Assembly (NCBI RefSeq): GCF_020539485.1
Contig: NZ_JACDXU010000001.1
Location: 1,364,001-1,428,000, forward strand
DNA length: 64,000 nucleotides
Source: Fulverythrobacter ferritrahens
Lineage (GTDB): Bacteria; Pseudomonadota; Alphaproteobacteria; Sphingomonadales; Sphingomonadaceae
Reading direction: 5' to 3'
In this document: positions 9,501 through 16,587 of the stretch, one piece after another
How positions within the stretch are numbered: the stretch's first letter is position 1
Layout of the letters: each line of letters starts with the position of its first letter
Translations under genes and position numbers: made by a program
The notes under the pieces: model-generated
The model's input: the letters and a program-made list of their open reading frames with translations, nothing else
The model's database searches: none
What the model was told of the DNA's origin: nothing

Positions 9501-9606
9501 GGTCTTGCGAAACGGCAGCGGGTTGCTGCTGCGCATGGGCGGGAACAGCCGAAACAACGGCAAGGCCGGATATGGCCGACAGCAGGAGGGCGCGGTTCAG
9601 GGTCAT
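6559..9606 (-). CDS. TonB-dependent receptor with a large repeat-containing insert
   Basis: A 1015-aa outer-membrane receptor. A signal peptide spans about 1-25 (cleavage near AHA-QQQ), a plug domain about 48-170 (VFLVNGMRVSSF and a KVEILPEEVAQKYGF stretch), then a barrel ending in FRKMF with the terminal Phe typical of outer-membrane proteins. Between two apparent barrel strands (about residues 620-860) sits a low-complexity Gly/Pro/Ala region with two tandem 61-aa units (684-744 and 745-805), each carrying two cysteines and a DGxxD-type loop. Without the insert the length is about that of ordinary receptors. The gene is monocistronic, with its own terminator downstream. The ligand is unknown; the plug lacks an obvious siderophore-receptor signature. 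Confidence 0.9.
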   Translation of the reverse strand: MTLNRALLLSAISGLAVVSAVPAHAQQQPAAVSQDPADTADDASGEDNEIVVVAESLRGQVQVAQPPIQVLDETDIAAYGASSIADLVAALAPQTGSGRGRSSGPPVFLVNGMRVSSFREMRSFPPEAIQKVEILPEEVAQKYGFSADQRLINFILKNNFSSRELEGEYSQPGAGGTSSKQVEATYLQIAGPSRFNVNAQWDDTSLLTEAERGLPQSVVSGVGTDPNPANYRSLVADSSDLELTGNVTTRLGDNGSSLSLNGTYERGRTRSLSGLNTVTLTDPDNPDVSLLRTYGEDDPLARRGRTETISVGSTLNAPLGDWQLTGTLDASRARSTTEIDRYADPSVLQDAVADGSLAYDGPLPSTADAGFDIAKTVSDSASSLVTVMGSPLFLPAGDVTLTLDAGYKWNRVQSQDTRNPGMETSLTRGDLSAGFNLGVPLTSRRDDVLSALGDISLNFTAGIDHLSDFGTLTDWTAGITWGITETLNLQASYITRDAAPGLSQLNSPEIVTLNVPTYDLARGETVLASIISGGNPNLTKEKQRDIRIGAFWDLPFLERSNISVEYFRNNSSDVSASFPLLTPAIEAAFPDRITRDMTGRLVSIDQRPVTFDSQKSSRLRFGLNLSGSLGKANPNANAGGNSPFAMARNAAGGGRGGQAAGDQAPPPANGAAQGGVAGPGGGGFDPARFAELRQKLCVDGGEPDISAMPERMKQNVLKPDGTIDQEKLAQAKQRICSNDGPQGNFDPARFAEIRQRFCATDSKEVPDLSALPEPLQANLRGADGNLDPEKFAQFKQRICSSNGPGAGGQSGQGGGFAGPPPGGPAGGPPPAGAGAGGPPPGGPGGFRGPGGGGDGRGRWFLNLNYTLELENEVQIAEGLPVLDLLDGDALSGSGVVRHSAQLVGGLFYRGFGMRYSASYSGPSRIDGTGLPGSTDLHFGSLAKLDLRVFADLGQQPGLTNSVPFLKGSRISLGVDNVFDSYRTVTDSTGNVPLRYQPGFLDPQGRSFSIEFRKMF
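7192..7557 (-). repeat. Tandem 61-residue coding repeat inside the TonB receptor
   Basis: Two adjacent 183-bp units (7375-7557 and 7192-7374 on the minus strand) encode related 61-aa segments. Each opens with FDPARFAExRQ, has Cys at position 14, an S/A-M/L-PE motif near 25-30, then a DGxxDxEK loop-helix ending in KQRIC. Flanks on both sides are Gly/Pro-rich. The units have diverged at many positions, so the duplication is old and kept in frame. Confidence 0.85.
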
Positions 9607-9850
9607 CGTTGACTTTGTCTTTTTCGTTGAGGTGCAGGGCGTCTAATGCTGGGGTAACGCATCACCCTCAAGCCGCGTTTCGTAACAAATCGTCGCAACT
9701 CGATTAATGCCGGATGACCGCCGATAAAACGCAGATCAAACGCGGGAAGCCACCACATCCGACACAGTGTGCGCCGCGGGCTTTCCTTTTTCCCCTTCGC
9801 CCGCTATTGCGCGCGCCATATGAAAATCTCAATCCGGAAACTGAACACAT

Positions 9851-10096
9851 ATGGCTAAAGAAGAACTCCTCGAAATGCGCGGCAAGGTGGTGGAACTTCT
9901 GCCTAACGCGATGTTCCGGGTGGAGCTCGAAAACGGCCATGAAATCCTCGGTCACACTGCCGGCAAGATGCGCAAGAACCGCATCCGCGTGCTGGTGGGG
10001 GACGAAGTGCTGGTTGAACTGACGCCCTACGATCTGACGAAGGGCCGCATCACCTATCGCTTCATGCCCGGCCGCGGCGGCCCCGGCCCGCAATAA
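9851..10096 (+). CDS. infA: Translation initiation factor IF-1
   Basis: An 81-aa IF-1, a single S1/OB-fold domain that binds the 30S A site during initiation. The typical body is visible: a [20 protein letters not shown] start, then [23 protein letters not shown] and [15 protein letters not shown]. It is slightly longer than the 72-aa E. coli protein because of a Gly/Pro-rich tail (PGRGGPGPQ). Start ATG 9851 matches the family N-terminus exactly. It is followed 9 bp later by maf, with rnaseE/G-like and yacG genes behind it, so the four look like one operon. The 244 bp upstream hold no other gene I can support and probably include its promoter. Confidence 0.98.
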   Translation: MAKEELLEMRGKVVELLPNAMFRVELENGHEILGHTAGKMRKNRIRVLVGDEVLVELTPYDLTKGRITYRFMPGRGGPGPQ

Positions 10097-10105
10097 GGCC
10101 GGCGC

Positions 10106-10711
10106 GTGAGCGCGCCCCGCCCTTCCCCGACGCTGATCCTCGCATCCGCCAGTCCCCGCCGCCGCGAATTGCTCGCGCGGCTGGGAATTGTGCCCGCCGC
10201 GATCCGCGCCTCCGATATTGACGAAACCCCGCACCGGGCAGAACTGCCGCGCGCCTATGCCCTGCGCATGGCGCGGGAAAAGGCGCTCGCCTCTCGCCAG
10301 ATGCTGGAAGAAGGCGAACAGGCCGGCTTCATCCTTTCCGGCGACACCGTAGTGGCCTGTGGGCGCCGCATCCTGCCCAAGGCGGAGGACGAGGGCACAG
10401 CCCGCACATGCCTGCATCTGCTGTCCGGTCGTCGCCACCGCGTGCTCTCCGCCGTTGCGCTCCTCGCGCCCGACGGCACCCTGCAGGAAAGGCTGAGCGA
10501 AACCGTGGTCCGCTTCAAATCTCTCTCGGCCGAGGAAATCGAAGCCTATGTCGCGGGCGGCGAATGGCACGGCAAGGCTGGCGGATACGCCATACAGGGC
10601 GCCGCCGAAGGGCTGATCGCCTGGATCAGCGGCAGCCATTCCGGCGTGATGGGCCTGCCCTTGTTCGAAACCCGCGCGCTCCTCAAATCCGCAGGCTTCG
10701 CTCTTGGCTGA
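10106..10711 (+). CDS. maf: Maf-family nucleoside triphosphate pyrophosphatase
   Basis: A 201-aa Maf/YhdE-type house-cleaning enzyme that hydrolyses non-canonical or dTTP/UTP nucleotides to monophosphates. The diagnostic [11 protein letters not shown] loop is at residues 11-21, SGDTVV supplies the catalytic aspartate, and the C-terminal KAGGYAIQG with [11 protein letters not shown] closes the active site. Start is GTG 10106, giving [19 protein letters not shown]. The end overlaps the TTG start of the next gene by 8 bp, so translation is likely coupled. Assignment to the YhdE or YceF substrate class is not possible by eye. Confidence 0.95.
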   Translation: MSAPRPSPTLILASASPRRRELLARLGIVPAAIRASDIDETPHRAELPRAYALRMAREKALASRQMLEEGEQAGFILSGDTVVACGRRILPKAEDEGTARTCLHLLSGRRHRVLSAVALLAPDGTLQERLSETVVRFKSLSAEEIEAYVAGGEWHGKAGGYAIQGAAEGLIAWISGSHSGVMGLPLFETRALLKSAGFALG

Positions 10712-11678
10712 ATGGCTGGTGGAAGAAGGGATCGGCGAGACTCGCGCGATCCTGATCGAAGGCGATGCCATCGCCGCCGCCCGCATCGACTGGCCCGGTT
10801 CGCTCGCCGCGGGGCAGGTGGAAGATGCCCGGCTCATTGCCCGCGCCGCAGGCAGCTCGCGCGGCACGGCCCGTTTCGCCAATGGCGAGGAAGCGCTGGT
10901 TGATCGCCTGCCAAAATCCGCCAGCGAAGGCACCGCGATCCGCCTGATCGTCACTCGCGCGGCGATTGGCGAGGTTGGCCGCACGAAGCTCGCCCAGGCC
11001 CGCCCGACAGAAGATGCCCCCCGGCCAGCCCCCACTCTGGCGGAGGCGTTGACGCAGGAAGGGCACTCTGTCCGCATCCTCCGCCGCTTCCCCACGGAAG
11101 AATGGGACGAACTGCTGGACGAGGCGTTTTCGCGGGAGATCGCATTCTCCGGCGGATCGCTGCTGCTCAGCCCCACACCGGCCATGACCCTGATCGATGT
11201 GGACGGCACCTTGCCCCCTGCCCGCCTCGCCCTTGCAGCAGTGCCCGCCATTGCCGCCGCCTTGCGCAGGTTCGACATCGGCGGCTCGGTCGGCGTGGAT
11301 TTTCCGACATTGGAAGCCAAGGCCGACCGGCGCGCGGTGGACGAGGCGCTGGGCGCTGCACTTGCCCCATGGCCGCATGAGCGCACGGCGATGAATGGCT
11401 TCGGCTTCGTCCAGCTCGTCGCGCGTCTTACCCACCCTTCGCTCCTCCAGCGCGCCGCGCGCAACCGCACGGGGCTTGCCGCGCGCCGCTTGCTCCGCCG
11501 GGCGGAAGGCGTGATGGAACCCGGCGCCCTGCTCCTCACCTGCCATCCTGCGGTCCGGGCGCAGTTGAAGGCAGAATGGCTGGCCGAGCTGGCGCGCCGT
11601 ACCGGGCGTGAAATCCGGGTGGAAGGCGATCCCGCCCTTGCCTTGGAAGCGGGCTTCGCGCAGGCGGTGCCATTATGA
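10704..11678 (+). CDS. Short ribonuclease E/G-like protein
   Basis: A 324-aa protein resembling the catalytic core of RNase E/G but lacking the length of a standard enzyme (over 450 aa). Recognisable traces are [19 protein letters not shown], corresponding to the Mg-binding segment that reads IDVNSG in RNase E, and [17 protein letters not shown], corresponding to IGGIIVIDF. The second catalytic Asp position appears kept (VDF). The zinc-link cysteine pair is not visible. The start is TTG 10704, inside the end of maf; no better in-frame start fits. Its last codons overlap yacG in an ATGA arrangement. Activity, substrate and oligomeric state are uncertain. Confidence 0.8.
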   Translation: MAEWLVEEGIGETRAILIEGDAIAAARIDWPGSLAAGQVEDARLIARAAGSSRGTARFANGEEALVDRLPKSASEGTAIRLIVTRAAIGEVGRTKLAQARPTEDAPRPAPTLAEALTQEGHSVRILRRFPTEEWDELLDEAFSREIAFSGGSLLLSPTPAMTLIDVDGTLPPARLALAAVPAIAAALRRFDIGGSVGVDFPTLEAKADRRAVDEALGAALAPWPHERTAMNGFGFVQLVARLTHPSLLQRAARNRTGLAARRLLRRAEGVMEPGALLLTCHPAVRAQLKAEWLAELARRTGREIRVEGDPALALEAGFAQAVPL

Positions 11679-11851
11679 GCGACGCAGCAAGACATAAACC
11701 CTGCCCGATCTGCCGCAAGCCGCAGGTCAAGGAATTCGCCCCCTTCTGCTCAGCCCGCTGCCGCGACCGCGATCTCGCGCGCTGGCTGAACGATGGCTAC
11801 GCCCTGCCCGGCCCGCCTGTTGACCCGGAAGACATTGCCCGGGAAGAATGA
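11675..11851 (+). CDS. yacG: DNA gyrase inhibitor YacG (zinc-binding)
   Basis: A 58-aa zinc-finger protein. The four zinc ligands are clear: CPIC at residues 10-13 and CSARC at 25-29, followed by [18 protein letters not shown], a typical YacG segment. In E. coli YacG binds GyrB and inhibits supercoiling. ATG 11675 overlaps the stop of the RNase-like gene (ATGA), so it is the last gene of the infA-maf-RNase-yacG cluster. Its acidic tail PEDIAREE matches the family. It is followed 104 bp later by tRNA-Phe. Confidence 0.92.
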   Translation: MSDAARHKPCPICRKPQVKEFAPFCSARCRDRDLARWLNDGYALPGPPVDPEDIAREE

Positions 11852-11955
11852 ATTTCAAAAAAGGGGATTCTGGCTCTTGCCAAGCCGCCGTCCCTTCGCC
11901 ATAGGCGCGCTCTCCAACCGCTCGCCGGTCATCTGATGACCGTTGCCGCAGCGAA

Positions 11956-12031
11956 GCCCGGGTAGCTCAGTTGGTAGAGCACATGACTGAAAATCATGGT
12001 GTCGGCGGTTCGATTCCGTCCCCGGGCACCA
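11956..12031 (+). tRNA. tRNA-Phe (anticodon GAA)
   Basis: A 76-nt cloverleaf with encoded CCA. The acceptor arms GCCCGGG (11956-11962) and CCCGGGC (12021-12027) pair fully, the discriminator is A, and CCA is at 12029-12031. The D arm is GCTC...GAGC. The anticodon arm CATGA / TCATG encloses the loop CTGAAAA, giving GAA for phenylalanine. The T arm is GGCGG-TTCGATT-CCGTC. No integrase or duplicated 3' end was seen downstream, so there is no sign of integration at this tRNA. Confidence 0.98.
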
Positions 12032-12279
12032 CTTCCCAGATCGCCACCGTCTATTGACGCACTTGTGCAAGCTGCGGTCATCGTCCCTCCCGATTCGGCC
12101 AACGGGGAAATGGTCGCCTGACCCCATATTGGCATTATGCCTTTGGAAGGGCCGATCTCTCACAAACCCGCCTCGCAACACATTCCAAGAGAAAGTCTTG
12201 GCAAATCGGTTCATCCAGTGCATGCTTTTTGCCGAACACAAAAAGATGGCGGAAAATTCCGCTTGAGGGGATGAATGTC

Positions 12280-14853
12280 ATGGCCAAGCAGTCTCGCCTG
12301 CTCCAGGTTTTCTTGCTTTTACCGTCTCTTCTGCTCGGCACCGGGTCCGGTGTCGCCGCGCAGGAGCACAACCATGCCGCCATGGAAGTGGAAGCGGCTC
12401 CCAAAACGATCAGATCGCTGCGGTGGTCCGATCCCGCCTCTTGGCCCGAGGGTAAGGTTCCGCAGGAAGGCGATGCCGTCACGATTGCCCGCGACATGGA
12501 CGTTCTCCTCGACGTCAGCCCGCCCGCATTGCGCAGCCTGACCGTGAGCGGCAAGCTCCGCTTCTCGGACGAACGCGATCTCGAGCTGAAGACCGAATGG
12601 ATCTACATGCCCGGCGGTGAGCTGGAAATCGGCACCGAAGCCAAGCCGCACACGCGCAAGGCGACGATCACGCTGACCGACAACGTCCCCGAAGAAAACA
12701 TCAATACGATGGGCGATCGCGGGATCATGATCTTGAGCGGAACGCTGAATCTCCACGGCGACCGGGAAAACAGCTGGACCAAGCTCGCCCGGACGGCAAA
12801 GGCCGGCAGCAGCCAGATCGAAGTGCTGGATGCCAGAAGCTGGCGCGTGGGCGACGAGATCGTTCTGGCCTCAACCGACTTCAATCCGCGCCAGGCGGAA
12901 CGGCGCCACATCACTGCCATCAAGGGCAACGCCCTCACGCTCGACAAGCCACTGGAATATATGCACTTCGGCGAGATTACCTTCGGCGTGGACGAGCGCG
13001 GCGAAGTGGGCCTGCTGACGCGCAACATCCGCATCCAGGCTTCGGACGATGCGGAAAAATCCTATTTCGGCGGTCACATCATGGCGATGGCCGGGTCCAA
13101 AATGTATGTTTCCGGCATCGAGCTGAACCGCATGGGCCAGCACATGCATCTGGCCCGCTATCCGATCCACTGGCACCTCATCGGCGAAGGCAAGGGCCAG
13201 TATATCCGCAACTCCGCCATCCATGACACTTTCAGCCGCTGCGTGACGGTGCATGGCACCAATAATCTGCAGGTGGAAAACAACGTGACCTTCAACACGG
13301 TGGGTCACTGCTTCTTCATGGAAGACGGGATCGAAACGGGTAATCAGTTCGTCCGCAATCTGGGCATCCAGACCAAGTGCCATCCCACCCTGCCCTGCGA
13401 ACCGACCAACCTGACCCTGGCCCATCAGGGCACGGCTGGCCAGAAGGCCAAGCATGTGCTGATCCCTTCGGACAATACTGTTTCCACTTTCTGGATCACC
13501 AACCCCGACAACATCTACAGGGACAATGTGGCGGCAGGTTCCGACCAGATCGGCTTCTGGATGGCATTCCCGCAGCATCCGACCGGCCAGTTTGAGGGCA
13601 CGGAGATCAGCAAGAAGACCTGGCCGGGGCGGACTAAATTGCGGGAGTTCAGCGGCAATACCGCCCATTCCAATTTCGACGGCTTCATGCTGGACCGTGG
13701 CCCCAAGCCCGATGGCACATTCGGCATCGCGGGCCCCAACCTGATTGCCTATGCCGATCCCGCCGATACCAACAGCGGCGTGGTTGTGTCGGTCTTCGAC
13801 AATTTCACCGGTTACAAGAACCGCAACGGCGCCATCTGGGGGAGAGGCGAGTATCACCTCTACACCAATCTGAAACTGGCCGATAACGCCATTGGCTTCA
13901 CCCATGCGGTCGCCATGCCCGGCATTGCGCCCTACACCTCACGGGTCGTGGACTCGCTGTTCGTGGGCGAGAGCGATAATATCGGCAACCCTACCACCCC
14001 CGAAGAAATCGCCTATGGCCGCAGCCTGCCTGCCGCTGCGGCGGATTTCCCGATCCGTGGCTATGAATATTACGATTTCCACCACGAGGTGGAAAACACC
14101 ACTTTCGTGAACTACCAGGCCAATGACCATCGCGATGCGGGGGCCCTGTCCTATCTGTTGTTCACCAGCTTCGGCATGAGCACCGAAAATTCGGTAAAGG
14201 GCCTGAAATTCGTCAATGCCAAGCCGGTCAGCTTCCCGCCGATCCAGCGTCGCTGGGCGTCGGATTACGGGCGCAGCGCTGCCTATAAGAGCGCGGCGTT
14301 CCGCGATCTTGACGGCTCGGTCACCGGCACTGCGGGTGCCACTATCGTCATCGACAATGGCATCGCTTCGGATGAAGAAGCCTGCGAGATCAAGGCGAGC
14401 TGGGGCGCGGCCATCTGCAAGGGTGACATCGGACGCTTCAGTATCTCCGGAGACTTCAACGGCTTCCAGACCGGGCCCATCACCAACCCGATCATCCTCC
14501 AGCGTCATGGCAAGCGTTCCGAATATATCGGGGAAACGACGCTGGGCAGCGGCGCTGAACTGCGGGTCGAGACGGCCAGGGACACTCTGGCGCTCTCCCT
14601 GCGGGAAATGGACCAGGGTTCCTTCGTGATCTTCGAGCTTCCCGGCTTCTCCACCGCCGCAGCCGGAACGCAGGAAAGCAGCCTTGCCGCCCTGCGCGCC
14701 GCGAACCGGACGTCCTATTTCCAGGATGGCGACACATTGTGGGTCAAGCTCGTGGTTGAAGACGCGGCCCATAAGGGGCCTGTCATCGAAAAGGTCGGCA
14801 ATCTCACGGCACAGGCCACTATCGAGGTTGCCAGGGAAGGCCTCGGCGGCTGA
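12280..14853 (+). CDS. Secreted G8-domain / parallel beta-helix protein, CEMIP/TMEM2-like
   Basis: An 857-aa exported protein. A signal peptide covers about 1-27. A G8 domain follows (about 49-165) opening with the typical WSDPASWPEGKVPQEGDAVTI pattern. Next comes a right-handed beta-helix region (about 245-560) with YPIHWHL at 294-300, SRCVTVHGTNNL near 319-330 and HCFFMEDGIE at 343-352. Those segments closely resemble animal CEMIP (KIAA1199) and TMEM2, proteins linked to hyaluronan breakdown. A polysaccharide-directed role at the cell surface or outside is inferred, not shown. I chose ATG 12280 because GAGGGG lies 9 bp upstream; ATG 12271 has no usable spacing. The gene stands alone between tRNA-Phe and a strong terminator. 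Confidence 0.85.
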   Translation: MAKQSRLLQVFLLLPSLLLGTGSGVAAQEHNHAAMEVEAAPKTIRSLRWSDPASWPEGKVPQEGDAVTIARDMDVLLDVSPPALRSLTVSGKLRFSDERDLELKTEWIYMPGGELEIGTEAKPHTRKATITLTDNVPEENINTMGDRGIMILSGTLNLHGDRENSWTKLARTAKAGSSQIEVLDARSWRVGDEIVLASTDFNPRQAERRHITAIKGNALTLDKPLEYMHFGEITFGVDERGEVGLLTRNIRIQASDDAEKSYFGGHIMAMAGSKMYVSGIELNRMGQHMHLARYPIHWHLIGEGKGQYIRNSAIHDTFSRCVTVHGTNNLQVENNVTFNTVGHCFFMEDGIETGNQFVRNLGIQTKCHPTLPCEPTNLTLAHQGTAGQKAKHVLIPSDNTVSTFWITNPDNIYRDNVAAGSDQIGFWMAFPQHPTGQFEGTEISKKTWPGRTKLREFSGNTAHSNFDGFMLDRGPKPDGTFGIAGPNLIAYADPADTNSGVVVSVFDNFTGYKNRNGAIWGRGEYHLYTNLKLADNAIGFTHAVAMPGIAPYTSRVVDSLFVGESDNIGNPTTPEEIAYGRSLPAAAADFPIRGYEYYDFHHEVENTTFVNYQANDHRDAGALSYLLFTSFGMSTENSVKGLKFVNAKPVSFPPIQRRWASDYGRSAAYKSAAFRDLDGSVTGTAGATIVIDNGIASDEEACEIKASWGAAICKGDIGRFSISGDFNGFQTGPITNPIILQRHGKRSEYIGETTLGSGAELRVETARDTLALSLREMDQGSFVIFELPGFSTAAAGTQESSLAALRAANRTSYFQDGDTLWVKLVVEDAAHKGPVIEKVGNLTAQATIEVAREGLGG

Positions 14854-14860
14854 CGGAATG

Positions 14861-14889
14861 AAAGCCCCCGGCTGCGCGCCGGGGGCTTT
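14861..14889. terminator. Strong hairpin terminator after the G8-domain gene
   Basis: AAAGCCCCCGGC (14861-14872) and GCCGGGGGCTTT (14878-14889) form a perfect 12-bp stem with a 5-nt loop, beginning 8 bp after the stop codon. The AAA/TTT ends make it usable on both strands. This is a textbook intrinsic terminator shape. Confidence 0.85.
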
Positions 14890-15033
14890 CCGGCCTCCAC
14901 GATAGTTCCGATATCGAAGGGACAGATAACAGCGCGATCTTTTTCAGGTAACGATGCCAAGCCTCTTGCTTGCGCTGCATCGGTTTGTGGCCGATCCCAT
15001 GGCCCGCCAAGCCGGACCGGAGTTCCCCATTCA

Positions 15034-15525
15034 ATGATGCCCTTGCCCATCCTCGTGCTCACCACTGGCGGAACGATCGACAAGCAATATTTCGACGCGC
15101 TGAGCGAATATCAGATCAGCGACAGCATGATCGGGCGAATGCTGGAAATCGCCAGGGTCGCTGCGCCTTACCGCATCGCTTCCCTCATGCGCAAAGACAG
15201 CCTGGAACTGACAGATCAGGATCGCGGCCAGATTCGCGCTGCGGTGGAAGATGCGGCGGAAAGCCGGATCGTCATCACGCATGGCACGGACACCATGGCG
15301 CAGACCGCACAGGCGCTCGCCGGGATTGAAGGCAAGACCATCGTGCTGGTCGGAGCCCTTGCCCCGGCGCGATTTGCGGAGAGCGACGCCGCATTCAATC
15401 TGGGCATGGCATTCGCCACGGTGCAGGCCGCCGCCCCGGGGATCTACATCACGATGAACGGCACGGTTTTCGATGGCCTGAATGTCCGCAAGGATCGCGA
15501 ACGAGGCACATTCGTGGCGCAGTAA
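15034..15525 (+). CDS. Asparaginase-domain protein (N-terminal half only)
   Basis: A 163-aa protein that matches just the N-terminal domain of type I/II L-asparaginases. The TTGGTIDKQYF segment contains the nucleophile threonine motif TGGTID (residues 11-16), and ITHGTDTMAQTA carries the second Thr-Asp pair. Full asparaginases have about 330 aa, with a C-terminal domain that completes the active site in a neighbouring subunit; that domain is absent. The reading frame is intact and ends in a clean stop, and similar short proteins are known in proteobacteria, so this looks like a stable short form and not a frameshift. ATG 15034 or ATG 15037 could be the start. Enzyme activity is uncertain. Confidence 0.85.
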   Translation: MMPLPILVLTTGGTIDKQYFDALSEYQISDSMIGRMLEIARVAAPYRIASLMRKDSLELTDQDRGQIRAAVEDAAESRIVITHGTDTMAQTAQALAGIEGKTIVLVGALAPARFAESDAAFNLGMAFATVQAAAPGIYITMNGTVFDGLNVRKDRERGTFVAQ

Positions 15526-15606
15526 GCCACCCCCGGAGTTCCACTTGCCAATCACCTTTCCCGCGCGCAGCATCCCGGCAAATTGAGAATATTGGGGAGA
15601 GCCGCG

Positions 15607-16095
15607 ATGAAACTGAAAGTCCCGCTGGAAGACCGCGTGGAGATCGAGGAATTGATGGCCCGCTATTGCTGGGCGCTGGATACCGGCGATTTCGATGGAT
15701 ATGCCGCTACCTTTGCCGAAGATGGCTGGCTGGCCCACTGGCCGCAGGGCAAATGCGTGGGGCGTGACGGCCTGAAACGCGCGACGGATTCGCTCTGGTA
15801 TGACCGGCCCAATCATTACCTCGGCCGCCAGCATCGTTTCAGCGCCGTGCTGATGAGCCCGGAAGGCCAGAACGGGGTGCGCATCAAGGCGTTCTGGTCA
15901 ATCCTGCAGCACGATGTGGTCACTCATGAAAACCGCGTCTTCGGCATGGGCACCTGGGACACGCTGGCCGCCAAGGAGGCAGACGGCGAATGGCGCTTCA
16001 AGAGCGTCGATGTCGATCTGTGGATCGAAGGCAACGTGCCCTGGGTAGGCGAAGACCGCGCGTGGGGCACGCCGCCTGTCAGGGCTGCGGAATAG
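15607..16095 (+). CDS. SnoaL/NTF2-like domain protein
   Basis: A 162-aa protein of the NTF2-like superfamily (SnoaL-like_4 type). It opens with a conserved DRVEIEELMARYCWALDTGD helix and has a YAATFAEDGWL turn, the usual layout for small cone-shaped ligand-binding folds. ATG 15607 is preceded directly by a GGGGAGA ribosome-binding site, which rules against the slightly longer in-frame start at 15583. No catalytic function can be named; relatives include ring-cleavage accessory enzymes and scytalone dehydratase-like proteins. It sits alone between the short asparaginase-like gene and a second, convergent NTF2-like gene. Confidence 0.85.
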   Translation: MKLKVPLEDRVEIEELMARYCWALDTGDFDGYAATFAEDGWLAHWPQGKCVGRDGLKRATDSLWYDRPNHYLGRQHRFSAVLMSPEGQNGVRIKAFWSILQHDVVTHENRVFGMGTWDTLAAKEADGEWRFKSVDVDLWIEGNVPWVGEDRAWGTPPVRAAE

Positions 16096-16111
16096 GCGTC
16101 TCCGCATGAGG

Positions 16112-16152
16112 GAACCTCGGGCATCCCCGCAAGCACAGGGGTTCCCGAGTTC
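16112..16152. repeat. Inverted repeat between convergent genes (possible bidirectional terminator)
   Basis: CTCGGG (16116-16121) pairs with CCCGAG (16144-16149), extended by GAA/TTC across a one-base bulge, around a 22-nt loop that itself contains CCCC and GGGG. It sits exactly between two convergent genes and overlaps the stop region of the minus-strand one. There is no U-run, so termination is only a possibility. Confidence 0.3.
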
Positions 16153-16516
16153 AGTCCAGCGGCACCGGGTAAGTGCCGTGCCCTTCAAAGGCGAGGCCAT
16201 CGCGCAGGCGCAGCACATCCACCCGCTCCGGCCCGCCAGGGTGTCGGAACACGATCAGCAGACTGTCGATCCCGGCCTGAATGCCGGTCAGCTCGAATTG
16301 CAGGCCCGGTCGCTCCGCAAGGGCGGCGGTCCAGTAATCGCGCAGGGCGTCCTTACCCCGGATCACACCGCCGCTATCGGGCACTACCCGCGCGGCAAGC
16401 GGGGAAGTGAACACAACATCGTCATGGAACAGGCGCAGCACTGCTTCCACATCGTGTGCGTTCCATGCGGCAGTCCAGCGCCGGGCAAATTCTACGGGAT
16501 CGTCAAGGCCACTCAT
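16151..16516 (-). CDS. NTF2-like (SnoaL-like) domain protein
   Basis: A 121-aa NTF2-like protein. The N-terminal helix with PVEFARRWTAAWNAHDVEAV and the HDDVVFTSPLAARV strand are typical of the nuclear transport factor 2 family found in many proteobacteria. The start is ATG 16516. It is convergent with the previous NTF2-like gene and divergent from an NAD(P)-dependent oxidoreductase 71 bp away. I cannot assign a reaction; a polar-residue-lined pocket for a small hydrophobic ligand is the usual feature of the fold. Confidence 0.85.
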   Translation of the reverse strand: MSGLDDPVEFARRWTAAWNAHDVEAVLRLFHDDVVFTSPLAARVVPDSGGVIRGKDALRDYWTAALAERPGLQFELTGIQAGIDSLLIVFRHPGGPERVDVLRLRDGLAFEGHGTYPVPLD

Positions 16517-16587
16517 GGGCCGAACCTAACCGATCATTCTTTGGCGCGGTAGTGACTCCCGCTCCGGATTGGCTAGGGAGTTTGCCT

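Noticed and set aside
11956-12031. tRNA-Phe as an integration site for an island carrying the G8-domain gene
   Set aside because: No integrase, no duplicated tRNA 3' end and no shift in gene style were seen downstream.
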